Assembly: GCA_963812475.1 (NCBI GenBank)
Contig: CAWEVI010000036.1
Span: 178,969-242,968, forward strand
Source: JAMXLO01 sp963812475
Lineage (GTDB): Bacteria; Pseudomonadota; Alphaproteobacteria; Acetobacterales; Acetobacteraceae
Direction: 5' to 3'
DNA: 64,000 bases
Position numbers and translations under genes: made by a program. The first letter of the stretch is position 1; each line of letters starts with the position of its first letter. Shown here one piece after another: positions 25,946-33,661 of this stretch. Under the pieces are notes generated by a model. It searched no databases. It worked only from the letters and a program-made list of their open reading frames with translations, and had not been told where the DNA came from.

Positions 25946-27241
25946 TCAGGCAGGCCTTGCCGGCATCAGCTCGAGCAACGCGGCGGCGGTGCGTCGGGGC
26001 AGATCGCCGTGGCGCCGCACCGCGGCCACCGCCGCGTCCGCCATCGCCTGGCGCCGGCCGGGGTCACGCAGCAGCAGGCCGATCCAGGCTGCCAACTCGT
26101 CGCAATCCTGGACGATGGTCAGCCCGCCCGCCTTGCGCAGCATCGGGACGTGGTCGGCGAAATTGCCGGTATATGGCCCGACCGCAACGGCGCACCCGAG
26201 TCGCGCAGGTTCCAGCGGGTTCTGTCCACCACCCGGCGGGATCAGGCTGCGGCCAACGAACGCGAGGCCGCTCAGGCGATACCACAGTCCCAGTTCGCCC
26301 AGCGTGTCGACGATCCACGCGCCCGCCGGCGGCGGCGGTTCGCCGAGGGCGCGGCGGGCCACGGGGATGTCACCCGCCGTCGCGGCTATGGCAGCGCCCC
26401 GCTCGGGATGCCGTGGCGCGATTATGGTGAGCAATCCCGGATGGTCCGCCGCCAGACCGCGGTGCACGGCGAAAACCAGCGCTTCCTCGCCCGGATGAGT
26501 GCTCGCGGCCAGCCAGACCGGCCGGCCGGCCAGCTTCGTCTTCAGGCGCAGGAGTTCGGCTTCGTCCGCCGGCAACGGCACGGCCGCGAGCTTGAGGTCG
26601 CCCGGGGCCGTCACGGCGCAACAGCCGAATTCGCGAAGCCGCGCCGCGTCGGTCTCGCTGCGGGCCTGGACCCGCGCGAAGCCGCCGAGAACCTGCCGCG
26701 CCAGTCCGGGCACGCGCCGCCAGCGGACAAGGCTCCGATCGGACAGCCTGCCGTTGATCAGCATGAGCGGGATTCCCCGTGTCCGGCACGCCGCCAGAAT
26801 GTTCGGCCATAGCTCGCTCTCAACAAAACCGGCCACGTCGGGGCGCCAATGGTCGAGAAACCGACGAACCCAGCCCGGCACGTCAAGCGGCGCGAAGCGA
26901 TGCAGCACGCGATGCGTCAGTCCGAGGTCGGGCAGGCGGCGGGCGAACAGGTCGGCCGAAGTGACCGTGCCGGTGGTCAGCAGCAAAGTTGCGTCAGGCG
27001 CCTGCTCGGCGAGCGCAGGGAGCACCGGCATGATCGACATCGTTTCGCCGACGCTGGCCGCATGCAGCCAGATCAACCTGCCTGCTGGGCGGGGCGTGCG
27101 GTCGATGCCGCGCCGCTCAGGCAGCCGTCCGGCAGCCTCCTTGCCGCGCGACTGACGTAGCCGGAGCGCGACGCGCAGTCCCGGCGCGGCAACGGTTGCG
27201 AGCACCGCCCACAGCGCCGCAAGACGGTTCAGACGAGGCAC
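25946..27241 (-). CDS. kdtA: 3-deoxy-D-manno-octulosonic acid transferase
   Basis: Adds Kdo to lipid IVA at the cytoplasmic face of the inner membrane (also called waaA). The 431-aa form from a GTG at 27241 has an N-terminal anchor helix (LAALWAVLATVAAPGL), the catalytic glutamate region LPERRGI with E42, and the glycosyltransferase segments WLHAASVGE, FVESELWPN, LINGRLSDRS and GGGQNPLEPA. The start overlaps the end of the upstream acyltransferase gene by 13 bases. A much longer open frame upstream overlaps that gene and was not used. Confidence 0.94.
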   Translation of the reverse strand: MPRLNRLAALWAVLATVAAPGLRVALRLRQSRGKEAAGRLPERRGIDRTPRPAGRLIWLHAASVGETMSIMPVLPALAEQAPDATLLLTTGTVTSADLFARRLPDLGLTHRVLHRFAPLDVPGWVRRFLDHWRPDVAGFVESELWPNILAACRTRGIPLMLINGRLSDRSLVRWRRVPGLARQVLGGFARVQARSETDAARLREFGCCAVTAPGDLKLAAVPLPADEAELLRLKTKLAGRPVWLAASTHPGEEALVFAVHRGLAADHPGLLTIIAPRHPERGAAIAATAGDIPVARRALGEPPPPAGAWIVDTLGELGLWYRLSGLAFVGRSLIPPGGGQNPLEPARLGCAVAVGPYTGNFADHVPMLRKAGGLTIVQDCDELAAWIGLLLRDPGRRQAMADAAVAAVRRHGDLPRRTAAALLELMPARPA

Positions 27242-27909
27242 AGTCGATCGGCCTGTTGCGCCGCCGCAGTCAGCGCCGCGCCGATCGCCGGCACCGCTTC
27301 CTGCCAACTGTCGCGGGACACCGCGATGGTCGGCAGGCAGACCACCACACCGCGGCCGAACGGCTTCGGGACGACCATTCGGTCCCAGGAGGGAAGCACC
27401 CATCGGCGCGTGGTCTGTGCCGCACAGGGCAGCACCGGCACTCCCGACAGCGCCGCAAGCTGGGCGACGCCGGGCGCTGCGACGCGGCGAGGCCCGCGCG
27501 GGCCATCCGGCGTGATGGCGATGTGATCGCCGCTGGCCAGCAGGTTGAGCAGTGTGCGCAGACCCTTCGCTCCGCCGCGCGAGGAGGAGCCAAGAACCAC
27601 GTCCAGCGCGAAACGGCTGACCACCGCGCCGATGAACTGTCCGTCGCGATGGCGGCTGACCAGGACGTGCGCGCGGGCGCGCGAGGCGCGTGCCTCGGGG
27701 GAGCGGCGGGCCTGCAGCCAGAGCATCGGCATGAGCGACAGGCGCTCGTGCCAGAAGGCCACCACCACGGGTGCGCCCGCTGCATGAGGGGCCATGTGCT
27801 CATGCCCCTCCAGCGACCAGCGCGTGGTGCGCAGCGCGAACCCGAGATAAAGCCCGAGCACGCGGGCGAACGCCGCCTGAGCGATCGGGTGCTGCACCAG
27901 ACGTTTCAT
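27229..27909 (-). CDS. DUF374-type lysophospholipid acyltransferase family protein
   Basis: About 226 aa with one hydrophobic N-terminal segment. The DUF374 acyltransferase blocks are VVAFWHERLSLMPML, VSRHRDGQFIGAVVSRF, GSSSRGGAKGLR and ITPDGPRGPRRVAAPGVAQLA. The family is often encoded beside kdtA, as here, and is suspected to modify lipid A or phospholipids, but the exact reaction is not settled. I start at the second Met (27909, MKRLVQHP); an in-frame ATG at 27936 is possible. First gene of the lipid A run with kdtA and lpxK. Confidence 0.85.
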   Translation of the reverse strand: MKRLVQHPIAQAAFARVLGLYLGFALRTTRWSLEGHEHMAPHAAGAPVVVAFWHERLSLMPMLWLQARRSPEARASRARAHVLVSRHRDGQFIGAVVSRFALDVVLGSSSRGGAKGLRTLLNLLASGDHIAITPDGPRGPRRVAAPGVAQLAALSGVPVLPCAAQTTRRWVLPSWDRMVVPKPFGRGVVVCLPTIAVSRDSWQEAVPAIGAALTAAAQQADRLCLV

Positions 27910-27978
27910 CGCCGCGCCGGTAGCACGCGCGGCCATGGGGGCGGAAGGGACCGGAGCCTGGAACGCGGCCGTCCCGGA

Positions 27979-29253
27979 TCAGTAGACTTCGAGGTAGCGG
28001 GCGCACAGCTCGTTCACCGCCCATTCGGTCACGTGCTGCACCTCCGAGCGCTTGTGCCGCAGATACGCTTCCAGGAACACCGGGCCGAACCACGACTGTA
28101 CGGCCTCGCTGGCGGCCATGTTGTCGAGCGCCCGGGTGAGCGAGTGCGGTAGCGGTTCGACGCCGTCGGCGGACGGCGGGAGGGCCAGTTTTCGGCGCAT
28201 TCCATCGGCTCCGGCGAAGATGACGGCGCCCAGTGCCATGTAAGGGCTGGCGGCGCCATCCGATACGCGGAACTCGACGTTGAACTGGCGGGCGATGGCG
28301 GAAGGGTCCCCGGCGGCGAACACCGGACAGACGCGCATGGCTGCGCCGCGGTCCTGCTGCACTATGTCGATCGCGGTGGGCGCCCAGCGATTGGGCGTGA
28401 GCCGCAGATACGACACCGGCGAGGGCGCGGTGATGGCGCAGATCGCCGGCAGGTGATGCAGCACGCCGGCGCAGAACTGTTGCGCGGCCATGCCGAGGCC
28501 CATCGGGCCACCGGACGCATAGGTCACCGGTTCACCGGACGCATCCTGGAGGCTCATGTGGATATGGACGCCGTTCCCAACGCCGGACACATCGGGCATT
28601 GGCGAGAACGACGCGCGGTGGCCGAGCCGATGGGCCGCGGCGCGTGCCATCTCGCGCGTCATGACCGCCTGGTCGGCTGCCGTCAGCGCGAGGGCTGGCG
28701 CCACCGTCACTTCGAACTGGCGGGAGCCGTATTCCGCCAGGAAGGAGTCCGGCGTGACACCGGCCGCGCGCAGGGCTGCGACGAAGGACTCGCCGAACGT
28801 GCCTTGGCGGCGGAATGCGTTCAGGCTGTAGGCGTCGCCGTCGCGTTGCTGGTTGCCGGTGTAGACGAACTCCTGCTCGAACGCGGCGATGAGCCGGAGG
28901 CCGGAAGCCGCATCCAATGCGGCGATGGCGCGCCGCAGGAATTCGCGTGGGCAGCATTCCCAGGGGGTCCCATCGGTGTTGCGGATGTCGCCCAGGAAGA
29001 AATGCTCGGGCGCGGAGTCGTCGCCGAAATCCACCCGCACCTCGGCCGCCGGATCGGGGACGATCATCAGATCGCCAGCTGTGCCGAACGGCGTGTCCAG
29101 GATCGGACCGAATGCGGTCTGCATCAGGTTGGAATGGGTCCAGCCGATGCCCTTTCCGCGTCGCACATCGATATCCCGTGCGGGAAATCCCTTGCCGCGG
29201 ACATGTCCGGCGATGTCGCAGGTGCCGATAAAGACCAGTTCCTCGCGCAACAT
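27979..29253 (-). CDS. Glutamine synthetase family protein
   Basis: A 424-aa enzyme of the glutamine-synthetase superfamily, probably an ATP-dependent amide ligase rather than housekeeping GlnA. Visible blocks are AAFEQEFVYTG (metal-binding Glu region), AEYGSRQFEVTVAPA, GNGVHIHMSL, YLRLTPNRWAPTA and EFRVSDGAASPYMALGAVI. The adenylylation-site segment of GlnA is not recognisable. Relatives act on polyamines, amines or other amino acids; the substrate is unknown. It lies 77 bases downstream of leuD on the same strand. I chose the ATG at 29253; a TTG four codons upstream is also open. Confidence 0.85.
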   Translation of the reverse strand: MLREELVFIGTCDIAGHVRGKGFPARDIDVRRGKGIGWTHSNLMQTAFGPILDTPFGTAGDLMIVPDPAAEVRVDFGDDSAPEHFFLGDIRNTDGTPWECCPREFLRRAIAALDAASGLRLIAAFEQEFVYTGNQQRDGDAYSLNAFRRQGTFGESFVAALRAAGVTPDSFLAEYGSRQFEVTVAPALALTAADQAVMTREMARAAAHRLGHRASFSPMPDVSGVGNGVHIHMSLQDASGEPVTYASGGPMGLGMAAQQFCAGVLHHLPAICAITAPSPVSYLRLTPNRWAPTAIDIVQQDRGAAMRVCPVFAAGDPSAIARQFNVEFRVSDGAASPYMALGAVIFAGADGMRRKLALPPSADGVEPLPHSLTRALDNMAASEAVQSWFGPVFLEAYLRHKRSEVQHVTEWAVNELCARYLEVY

Positions 29254-29329
29254 GTCTATCCCCAATTCAATCGACGCGCGGCCTGCGCTGCGGCGCGCTG
29301 CCGGGCCGGTCCAAGCTCGACAATTGCGA

Positions 29330-29830
29330 TCAGGCGGATCGCGCGGCGATCAGCCCTTCGCGTTCCAGCACCGGATAGATGCCACCGCCCAGCATCATCG
29401 TCAGCAGCTGCCCGGGCACCGGGAGCACGGTGAGCGTCTGGTCGGTGCGCGGGTTGCGCACGCGCCACGTCTCGATGTCGAGTTCTGCCGTATCGCCTTC
29501 CTCGAACGCCGCAGCGACACCAGGGCATTCGCAGGCCAACAGCCCGTAGTTCACCGCATTGCGGAAGAACAGCCCGTTGATCGTCTCCGCCAGCAGGAAA
29601 CCGACCCCACACATGCGCAACGACCGCGCCGCCGGACGCGACGATCCCATGCCGTAGTTGAACCCGCCGACGATGGCATCGCCCTTCTGCACCTGGTCCA
29701 CCCAGCCGGGCCGGTTGTTCATGAACACCGCGGTCGCCTGCTCCTCGGCGCTGCGATACAGATACGGACCCGGCAGCATCAGATCGGTATTGATGTTGTC
29801 GCCAAATTTCCACACGCGCCCCGCCGTCAT
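29330..29830 (-). CDS. leuD: 3-isopropylmalate/homoaconitate-type dehydratase, small subunit
   Basis: A 166-aa swivel-domain subunit of an aconitase-family hydro-lyase. Typical motifs are GDNINTDLMLPGPYL near the start and GGFNYGMGSSRPAARSL. It is of the short archaeal-like LeuD/HacB class. Its ATG overlaps the large-subunit stop by 4 bases, so the two are translated together. The substrate could be isopropylmalate or a related 2-alkylmalate. No leuA or leuB lies in the window, so the symbol is by similarity only. Confidence 0.85.
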   Translation of the reverse strand: MTAGRVWKFGDNINTDLMLPGPYLYRSAEEQATAVFMNNRPGWVDQVQKGDAIVGGFNYGMGSSRPAARSLRMCGVGFLLAETINGLFFRNAVNYGLLACECPGVAAAFEEGDTAELDIETWRVRNPRTDQTLTVLPVPGQLLTMMLGGGIYPVLEREGLIAARSA

Positions 29831-31092
29831 GACACGTCTCCCTGGAAGAACTCGGCTGCGCTGGCAATCTGTCCGGCGAGCGCGGAGGCGGCGACGGTGG
29901 CGGGCGAGGCCATGTAGATACGCGCCGATGGATCGCCCATACGTCCCTTGAAGTTGCGCGTGCTTGCGGTGATGCACACCTCGTCCGGGCCGAGCACCCC
30001 CATGTGACCGCCGACGCACGCGCCGCAGGTCGCCGGCGTGACGATGGCGCCCGCTTCCATCAGCGTCTGCACATAACCCGCCGCCATCGCTGCGCGATGG
30101 ATCGCCTCGGTGCTCGGCGTCACGATGAAGCGCGTGCCTTGCGCGACCTTGCGCCCCTGCACCACGCGCGCGGCCACCGCAAGATCGTCGAGCGTGCCGT
30201 TGCAGCAGGCGCCGATGAACGCCTGATCGATCCGGCGGCCGGCGACTTCGCTGATGCCGACCGAGTTGTTCACCACCGCGTCGGGCAGCGCCACCAACGG
30301 CTCGATGGTGCCGAGGTCGATCGGGCGGCGCTCCTTGTAGGCGGCATCGGTGTCTGGGAGCGTCGGCGTGAACGGCTTCGGATTGCGCGCCTTCACGTAC
30401 TCGACCAGCGTGTCGTCGGGCTCAAAGATCACGAATTCGGCCGACAATTCGGTGCCCATCGTGGTCAACGTGCGGCGGGCGTTCAGGCTCATGCTGGCCA
30501 TGCCAGGACCGCCGTACTCGATGTTCTGGTTGACGTGCGCGCCCCACCTGCCGGCGATGGTCAGAAAAATGTCCTTGGCCGACACGCCCGGACGCAGCTT
30601 GCCGGTGAGGTCGTAGCGGACCGTCTCGCCGACGCGGAACCATGCCTTGCCGGTGGTGACGGCGTACAGCATGTCAGGGCCACCGACGCCGCGCGCCGCG
30701 CAATTGAAAGCGCCGGCGCTGCAAGTGTGCGAGTCGGCATTCACCAGGACGGTGCCGGGCAGCGCGTACGCGCGATCGGCAATCACCGCATGGCTGATGC
30801 CCTGATCGGGTCCCACATCGTGCAGCCGCTGGATGCCGAATTTCTTCGCGAAGTCGCGGCCGGTCTGCATGCAGGCGGCGGCCTGTGCAGTGGGCGCCGG
30901 GACGAGGTGATCGAACACGATCACCACCTTCGACGGATCGGCGACCTTCAGCACTTCACGCCAGCCTTCCGGCAGGAACGACAGGTCGATCAGGCACGCG
31001 GTCTCCACGTCGACGACCGCGACATCGCCGGGCACGACCTTTGCCACGCCGCCGGCGCGCGCCAGGATCTTTTCCGTCATTGTCATGCCCAT
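29827..31092 (-). CDS. leuC: 3-isopropylmalate/homoaconitate-type dehydratase, large subunit
   Basis: A 421-aa [4Fe-4S] hydro-lyase subunit, shorter than the roughly 470-aa enterobacterial LeuC and close to the archaeal or homoaconitase-like class. Iron-sulfur ligands are expected at ACCNGTLDDL and TCGACVGGHMG; a third conserved block is NADSHTCSAGAFNC. FDHLVPAPTAQAA and STRNFKGRMGDPSA are also typical. The ATG at 31092 has GGGAGGA upstream. It is divergent from xthA across 114 bases. Substrate range is uncertain because the gene sits with a glutamine-synthetase-like gene rather than leucine genes. Confidence 0.88.
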   Translation of the reverse strand: MGMTMTEKILARAGGVAKVVPGDVAVVDVETACLIDLSFLPEGWREVLKVADPSKVVIVFDHLVPAPTAQAAACMQTGRDFAKKFGIQRLHDVGPDQGISHAVIADRAYALPGTVLVNADSHTCSAGAFNCAARGVGGPDMLYAVTTGKAWFRVGETVRYDLTGKLRPGVSAKDIFLTIAGRWGAHVNQNIEYGGPGMASMSLNARRTLTTMGTELSAEFVIFEPDDTLVEYVKARNPKPFTPTLPDTDAAYKERRPIDLGTIEPLVALPDAVVNNSVGISEVAGRRIDQAFIGACCNGTLDDLAVAARVVQGRKVAQGTRFIVTPSTEAIHRAAMAAGYVQTLMEAGAIVTPATCGACVGGHMGVLGPDEVCITASTRNFKGRMGDPSARIYMASPATVAASALAGQIASAAEFFQGDVS

Positions 31093-31206
31093 GATTGTCC
31101 TCCCACCGCACCTGCTCGCATCGTTCCGGGGCATTCTGGCGCGTCTTGGTGTTCTGTCCAGGCGACGCTAGATTCCGATCCGTCCTCCTGCCCGGATTCG
31201 CGCCCC

Positions 31207-32010
31207 GTGAAACTCCGCATCGCCACCTGGAACATCAACTCGCTCCGCCTGCGCGTCACCCTGTTGAAGGAGCTGATCGCGGCACTCGATCCGGACGTGA
31301 TCTGCCTGCAGGAGACCAAGGTGCCGGACGAGCTGTTCCCGACGGCGGCGCCCGGCGAGTTCGGTTATCCTTATGCGATATTCCGCGGCATGAAGGGCTA
31401 CAACGGTGTGGCGATCCTGTCGCGCCGGCCGATCCTGCTGCACGACATCGCCCCTGACTGGTGCGCCAGAGGCGACTGCCGGCACGTCGGCGTCCTGCTG
31501 GACACCAAAGGCGGCCCGGTGGAGCTGCACAACTTTTACGTTCCCGCCGGCGGCGACATCCCGGACCGCGCGCAGAACGTGAAATACGGCCACAAGCTCG
31601 ATTTTATCGCCGAGACCCGCAACTGGTTCGCCGCACGCGCCGGGCTGGCGCGCAACGTCATCGTCGGCGACCTGAACATCGCTCCGCTGGAGCACGATGT
31701 CTGGAGCCACAGGCAGTTGCTTGACGTGGTCAGCCATACGCCGGCGGAGACCGAGGGCCTGAACGCATGGCAGAGCACCGGCTTCGTCGATGCGGTGCGG
31801 CACTTCGTGCCGACGGACCAGAAGCTCTATACGTGGTGGTCGTATCGCAACCGCGACTGGCGCGCCTCGGATCGGGGGCGTCGGTTGGACCATATCTGGG
31901 TGACGCCCGATCTGGCGGGCAGGCTGAAGCGCCAGATCGTACTGAAGGAAGCCCGCGACTGGCCGCAGACGTCGGACCATGTGCCGGTGTGCGTGGAACT
32001 GCGGCTCTGA
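31207..32010 (+). CDS. xthA: Exodeoxyribonuclease III
   Basis: A 267-aa AP endonuclease/3'-5' exonuclease of base-excision repair. All family blocks are present: ATWNINSLR (1-10 region), ICLQETKVPDE with the metal-binding Glu, YNGVAILSR, VIVGDLNIAP with the catalytic Asp-Asn pair, RLDHIWVTPDL, and SDHVPV with the catalytic His. The start is a GTG at 31207; a very long open frame upstream is antisense to leuC and spurious. It is followed 41 bases later by tRNA-Gly. Confidence 0.95.
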   Translation: MKLRIATWNINSLRLRVTLLKELIAALDPDVICLQETKVPDELFPTAAPGEFGYPYAIFRGMKGYNGVAILSRRPILLHDIAPDWCARGDCRHVGVLLDTKGGPVELHNFYVPAGGDIPDRAQNVKYGHKLDFIAETRNWFAARAGLARNVIVGDLNIAPLEHDVWSHRQLLDVVSHTPAETEGLNAWQSTGFVDAVRHFVPTDQKLYTWWSYRNRDWRASDRGRRLDHIWVTPDLAGRLKRQIVLKEARDWPQTSDHVPVCVELRL

Positions 32011-32051
32011 TTGCGCCGGCCGCGGGGGGCCGGTAAATCTGCCGACGCGCT

Positions 32052-32125
<74 letters not shown>

Positions 32126-32155
32126 ACCTCCTGCGCCACCCCCCACGGGTCCGCC

Positions 32156-33661
32156 TCAGTAGATGTCGCGCTGGTAGCGCCCTTGCCGCGCCACAGCCAC
32201 GATCCAGTCGCGCGCCTGTGTCTCGTCGAGCCTGCCCTCGGTCATGGCGATCCGACGCAACGCGGCATCAACGTCGCGTGCCATGCGGTTGGCGTCGCCG
32301 CAGACATAGAAATGCGCGCCGTCTTGCAGCCAGCGCCACAGGTCGGCGGCATTTTCCGCCATGCGATGCTGCACGTAGTCCTTGCCGGTCTGGTCGCGCG
32401 AAAAGGCGACATCCAACCGGGATAGGGTCCCATCGGCCAACCACGCCTTCAGTTCGTGCTCGTAGAGGAAGTCGTGCGCACGCTGGCGCTCGCCGAACAG
32501 CAGCCAGGCGCGCCCCTTGATGCCGAGCGCCACGCGCTCCTGCAGGAAGGCGCGGAACGGCGCGATGCCGGTGCCGGGACCGCACATCACAATGCGCGTG
32601 CGCGGATCGGCGGGAAGGCGGAAATGGCTCGTCTGCACGCTGGCGCGGAACGGCCCGGAGCCGGTGGCGCGATCCGCCAGAAAGCCGCTCGCGACGCCAT
32701 GACGCAGACGGCCTCGGCGCGTCTCGCGCACGACGGCGATACATAGATGCACCTCGGTCGGTGTGACTCGTTGCGAAGACGCGATCGAATAGAGCCGTGG
32801 CCGCAGCGGCGGCAGCGAGCGCAGCAGATCAGCCAGCGGTGGACGCGCAGAAGGAAATGCTTTCAGCAGGTCGAGGAGATCGGCGTCGGCGGGTTCGGCG
32901 CCATTCTCGCCTTCCGACAGCGCGCGCAACGCGGCGGCATGGCGCGGATGAGCCGCAGCCATCGCGAGCAGATCCAGCGTGCGGTCGAGCGGACGCGCGA
33001 TGTCCAATGCGTGGGTCAGAGTCTGGCGAACCGCCGCGTCGTCGTGGATCCCCAGCGCGGCCAAGGTCGCATCCACAAGCGTCGGATCGTTCGGAACGGC
33101 GATGCTGAGCGAATCGCCCGGTGCGTAGGTCAGTCCCGAATCGCGCAGATCGATGATGACATGGCGCACGTCCTTGCTGGAGCCTGGCCCGGTGAGGGGT
33201 TCGACTGCGGCCACGTGCACCTCCCGTCCGGGCAGCGCGACCGGAGCCTGCGTTGTCGGCGCTGCGGGCAGTGGGGGCGCTTCGGCGATCAAGCGCTTCA
33301 GTGCAAGCTGCGTCGGCTTGGCTCCCGGCACGCACAGGCTGATCGAACCCTCGCGTCCTTCGGCCAGCGCCGCAGCGTAGCTCTGGCACATGTAGCCGCA
33401 CTGCCCACAGTCGAGCTGGCCCATCGCAGCCATCAGGCGCTGCGGCAGTGCCCGGCCTTCGGCGAGGGCGAGCCGCTCGGGCAGTTCCAGCACCGGGTCG
33501 TGCCAGGGTAAGTCCTCCGCCGGTTCCACGGCTGGAGCGGCGGCGGCGGGAGCGCATGTGGCGGCGTTGCCGTACAGACCGGCCAGGAAGCCGTTCAGCC
33601 ACGCACGTTGGGTGGGCGAAAACGGCGCGTTGTCGGGGATCAATGGGATGATGGCGTTCAT
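32156..33661 (-). CDS. FAD reductase subunit for nitrite/sulfite reductase, with Fe-S segment
   Basis: A 501-aa CysJ-like flavoprotein without the FMN flavodoxin domain. Residues about 14-30 (FSPTQRAWLNGFLAGLYG) form a short leader. A four-Cys cluster follows at C85, C88, C92 and C110, consistent with a [4Fe-4S] site. From about 145 it is a ferredoxin-NADP-reductase module: RLYSIASS binds FAD, CGPGTGIAPFRAFLQER binds NADPH, and the C-terminal GRYQRDIY is typical. It probably passes electrons from NADPH to the siroheme enzyme. Its ATG overlaps the nirA stop by 4 bases. Confidence 0.88.
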   Translation of the reverse strand: MNAIIPLIPDNAPFSPTQRAWLNGFLAGLYGNAATCAPAAAAPAVEPAEDLPWHDPVLELPERLALAEGRALPQRLMAAMGQLDCGQCGYMCQSYAAALAEGREGSISLCVPGAKPTQLALKRLIAEAPPLPAAPTTQAPVALPGREVHVAAVEPLTGPGSSKDVRHVIIDLRDSGLTYAPGDSLSIAVPNDPTLVDATLAALGIHDDAAVRQTLTHALDIARPLDRTLDLLAMAAAHPRHAAALRALSEGENGAEPADADLLDLLKAFPSARPPLADLLRSLPPLRPRLYSIASSQRVTPTEVHLCIAVVRETRRGRLRHGVASGFLADRATGSGPFRASVQTSHFRLPADPRTRIVMCGPGTGIAPFRAFLQERVALGIKGRAWLLFGERQRAHDFLYEHELKAWLADGTLSRLDVAFSRDQTGKDYVQHRMAENAADLWRWLQDGAHFYVCGDANRMARDVDAALRRIAMTEGRLDETQARDWIVAVARQGRYQRDIY

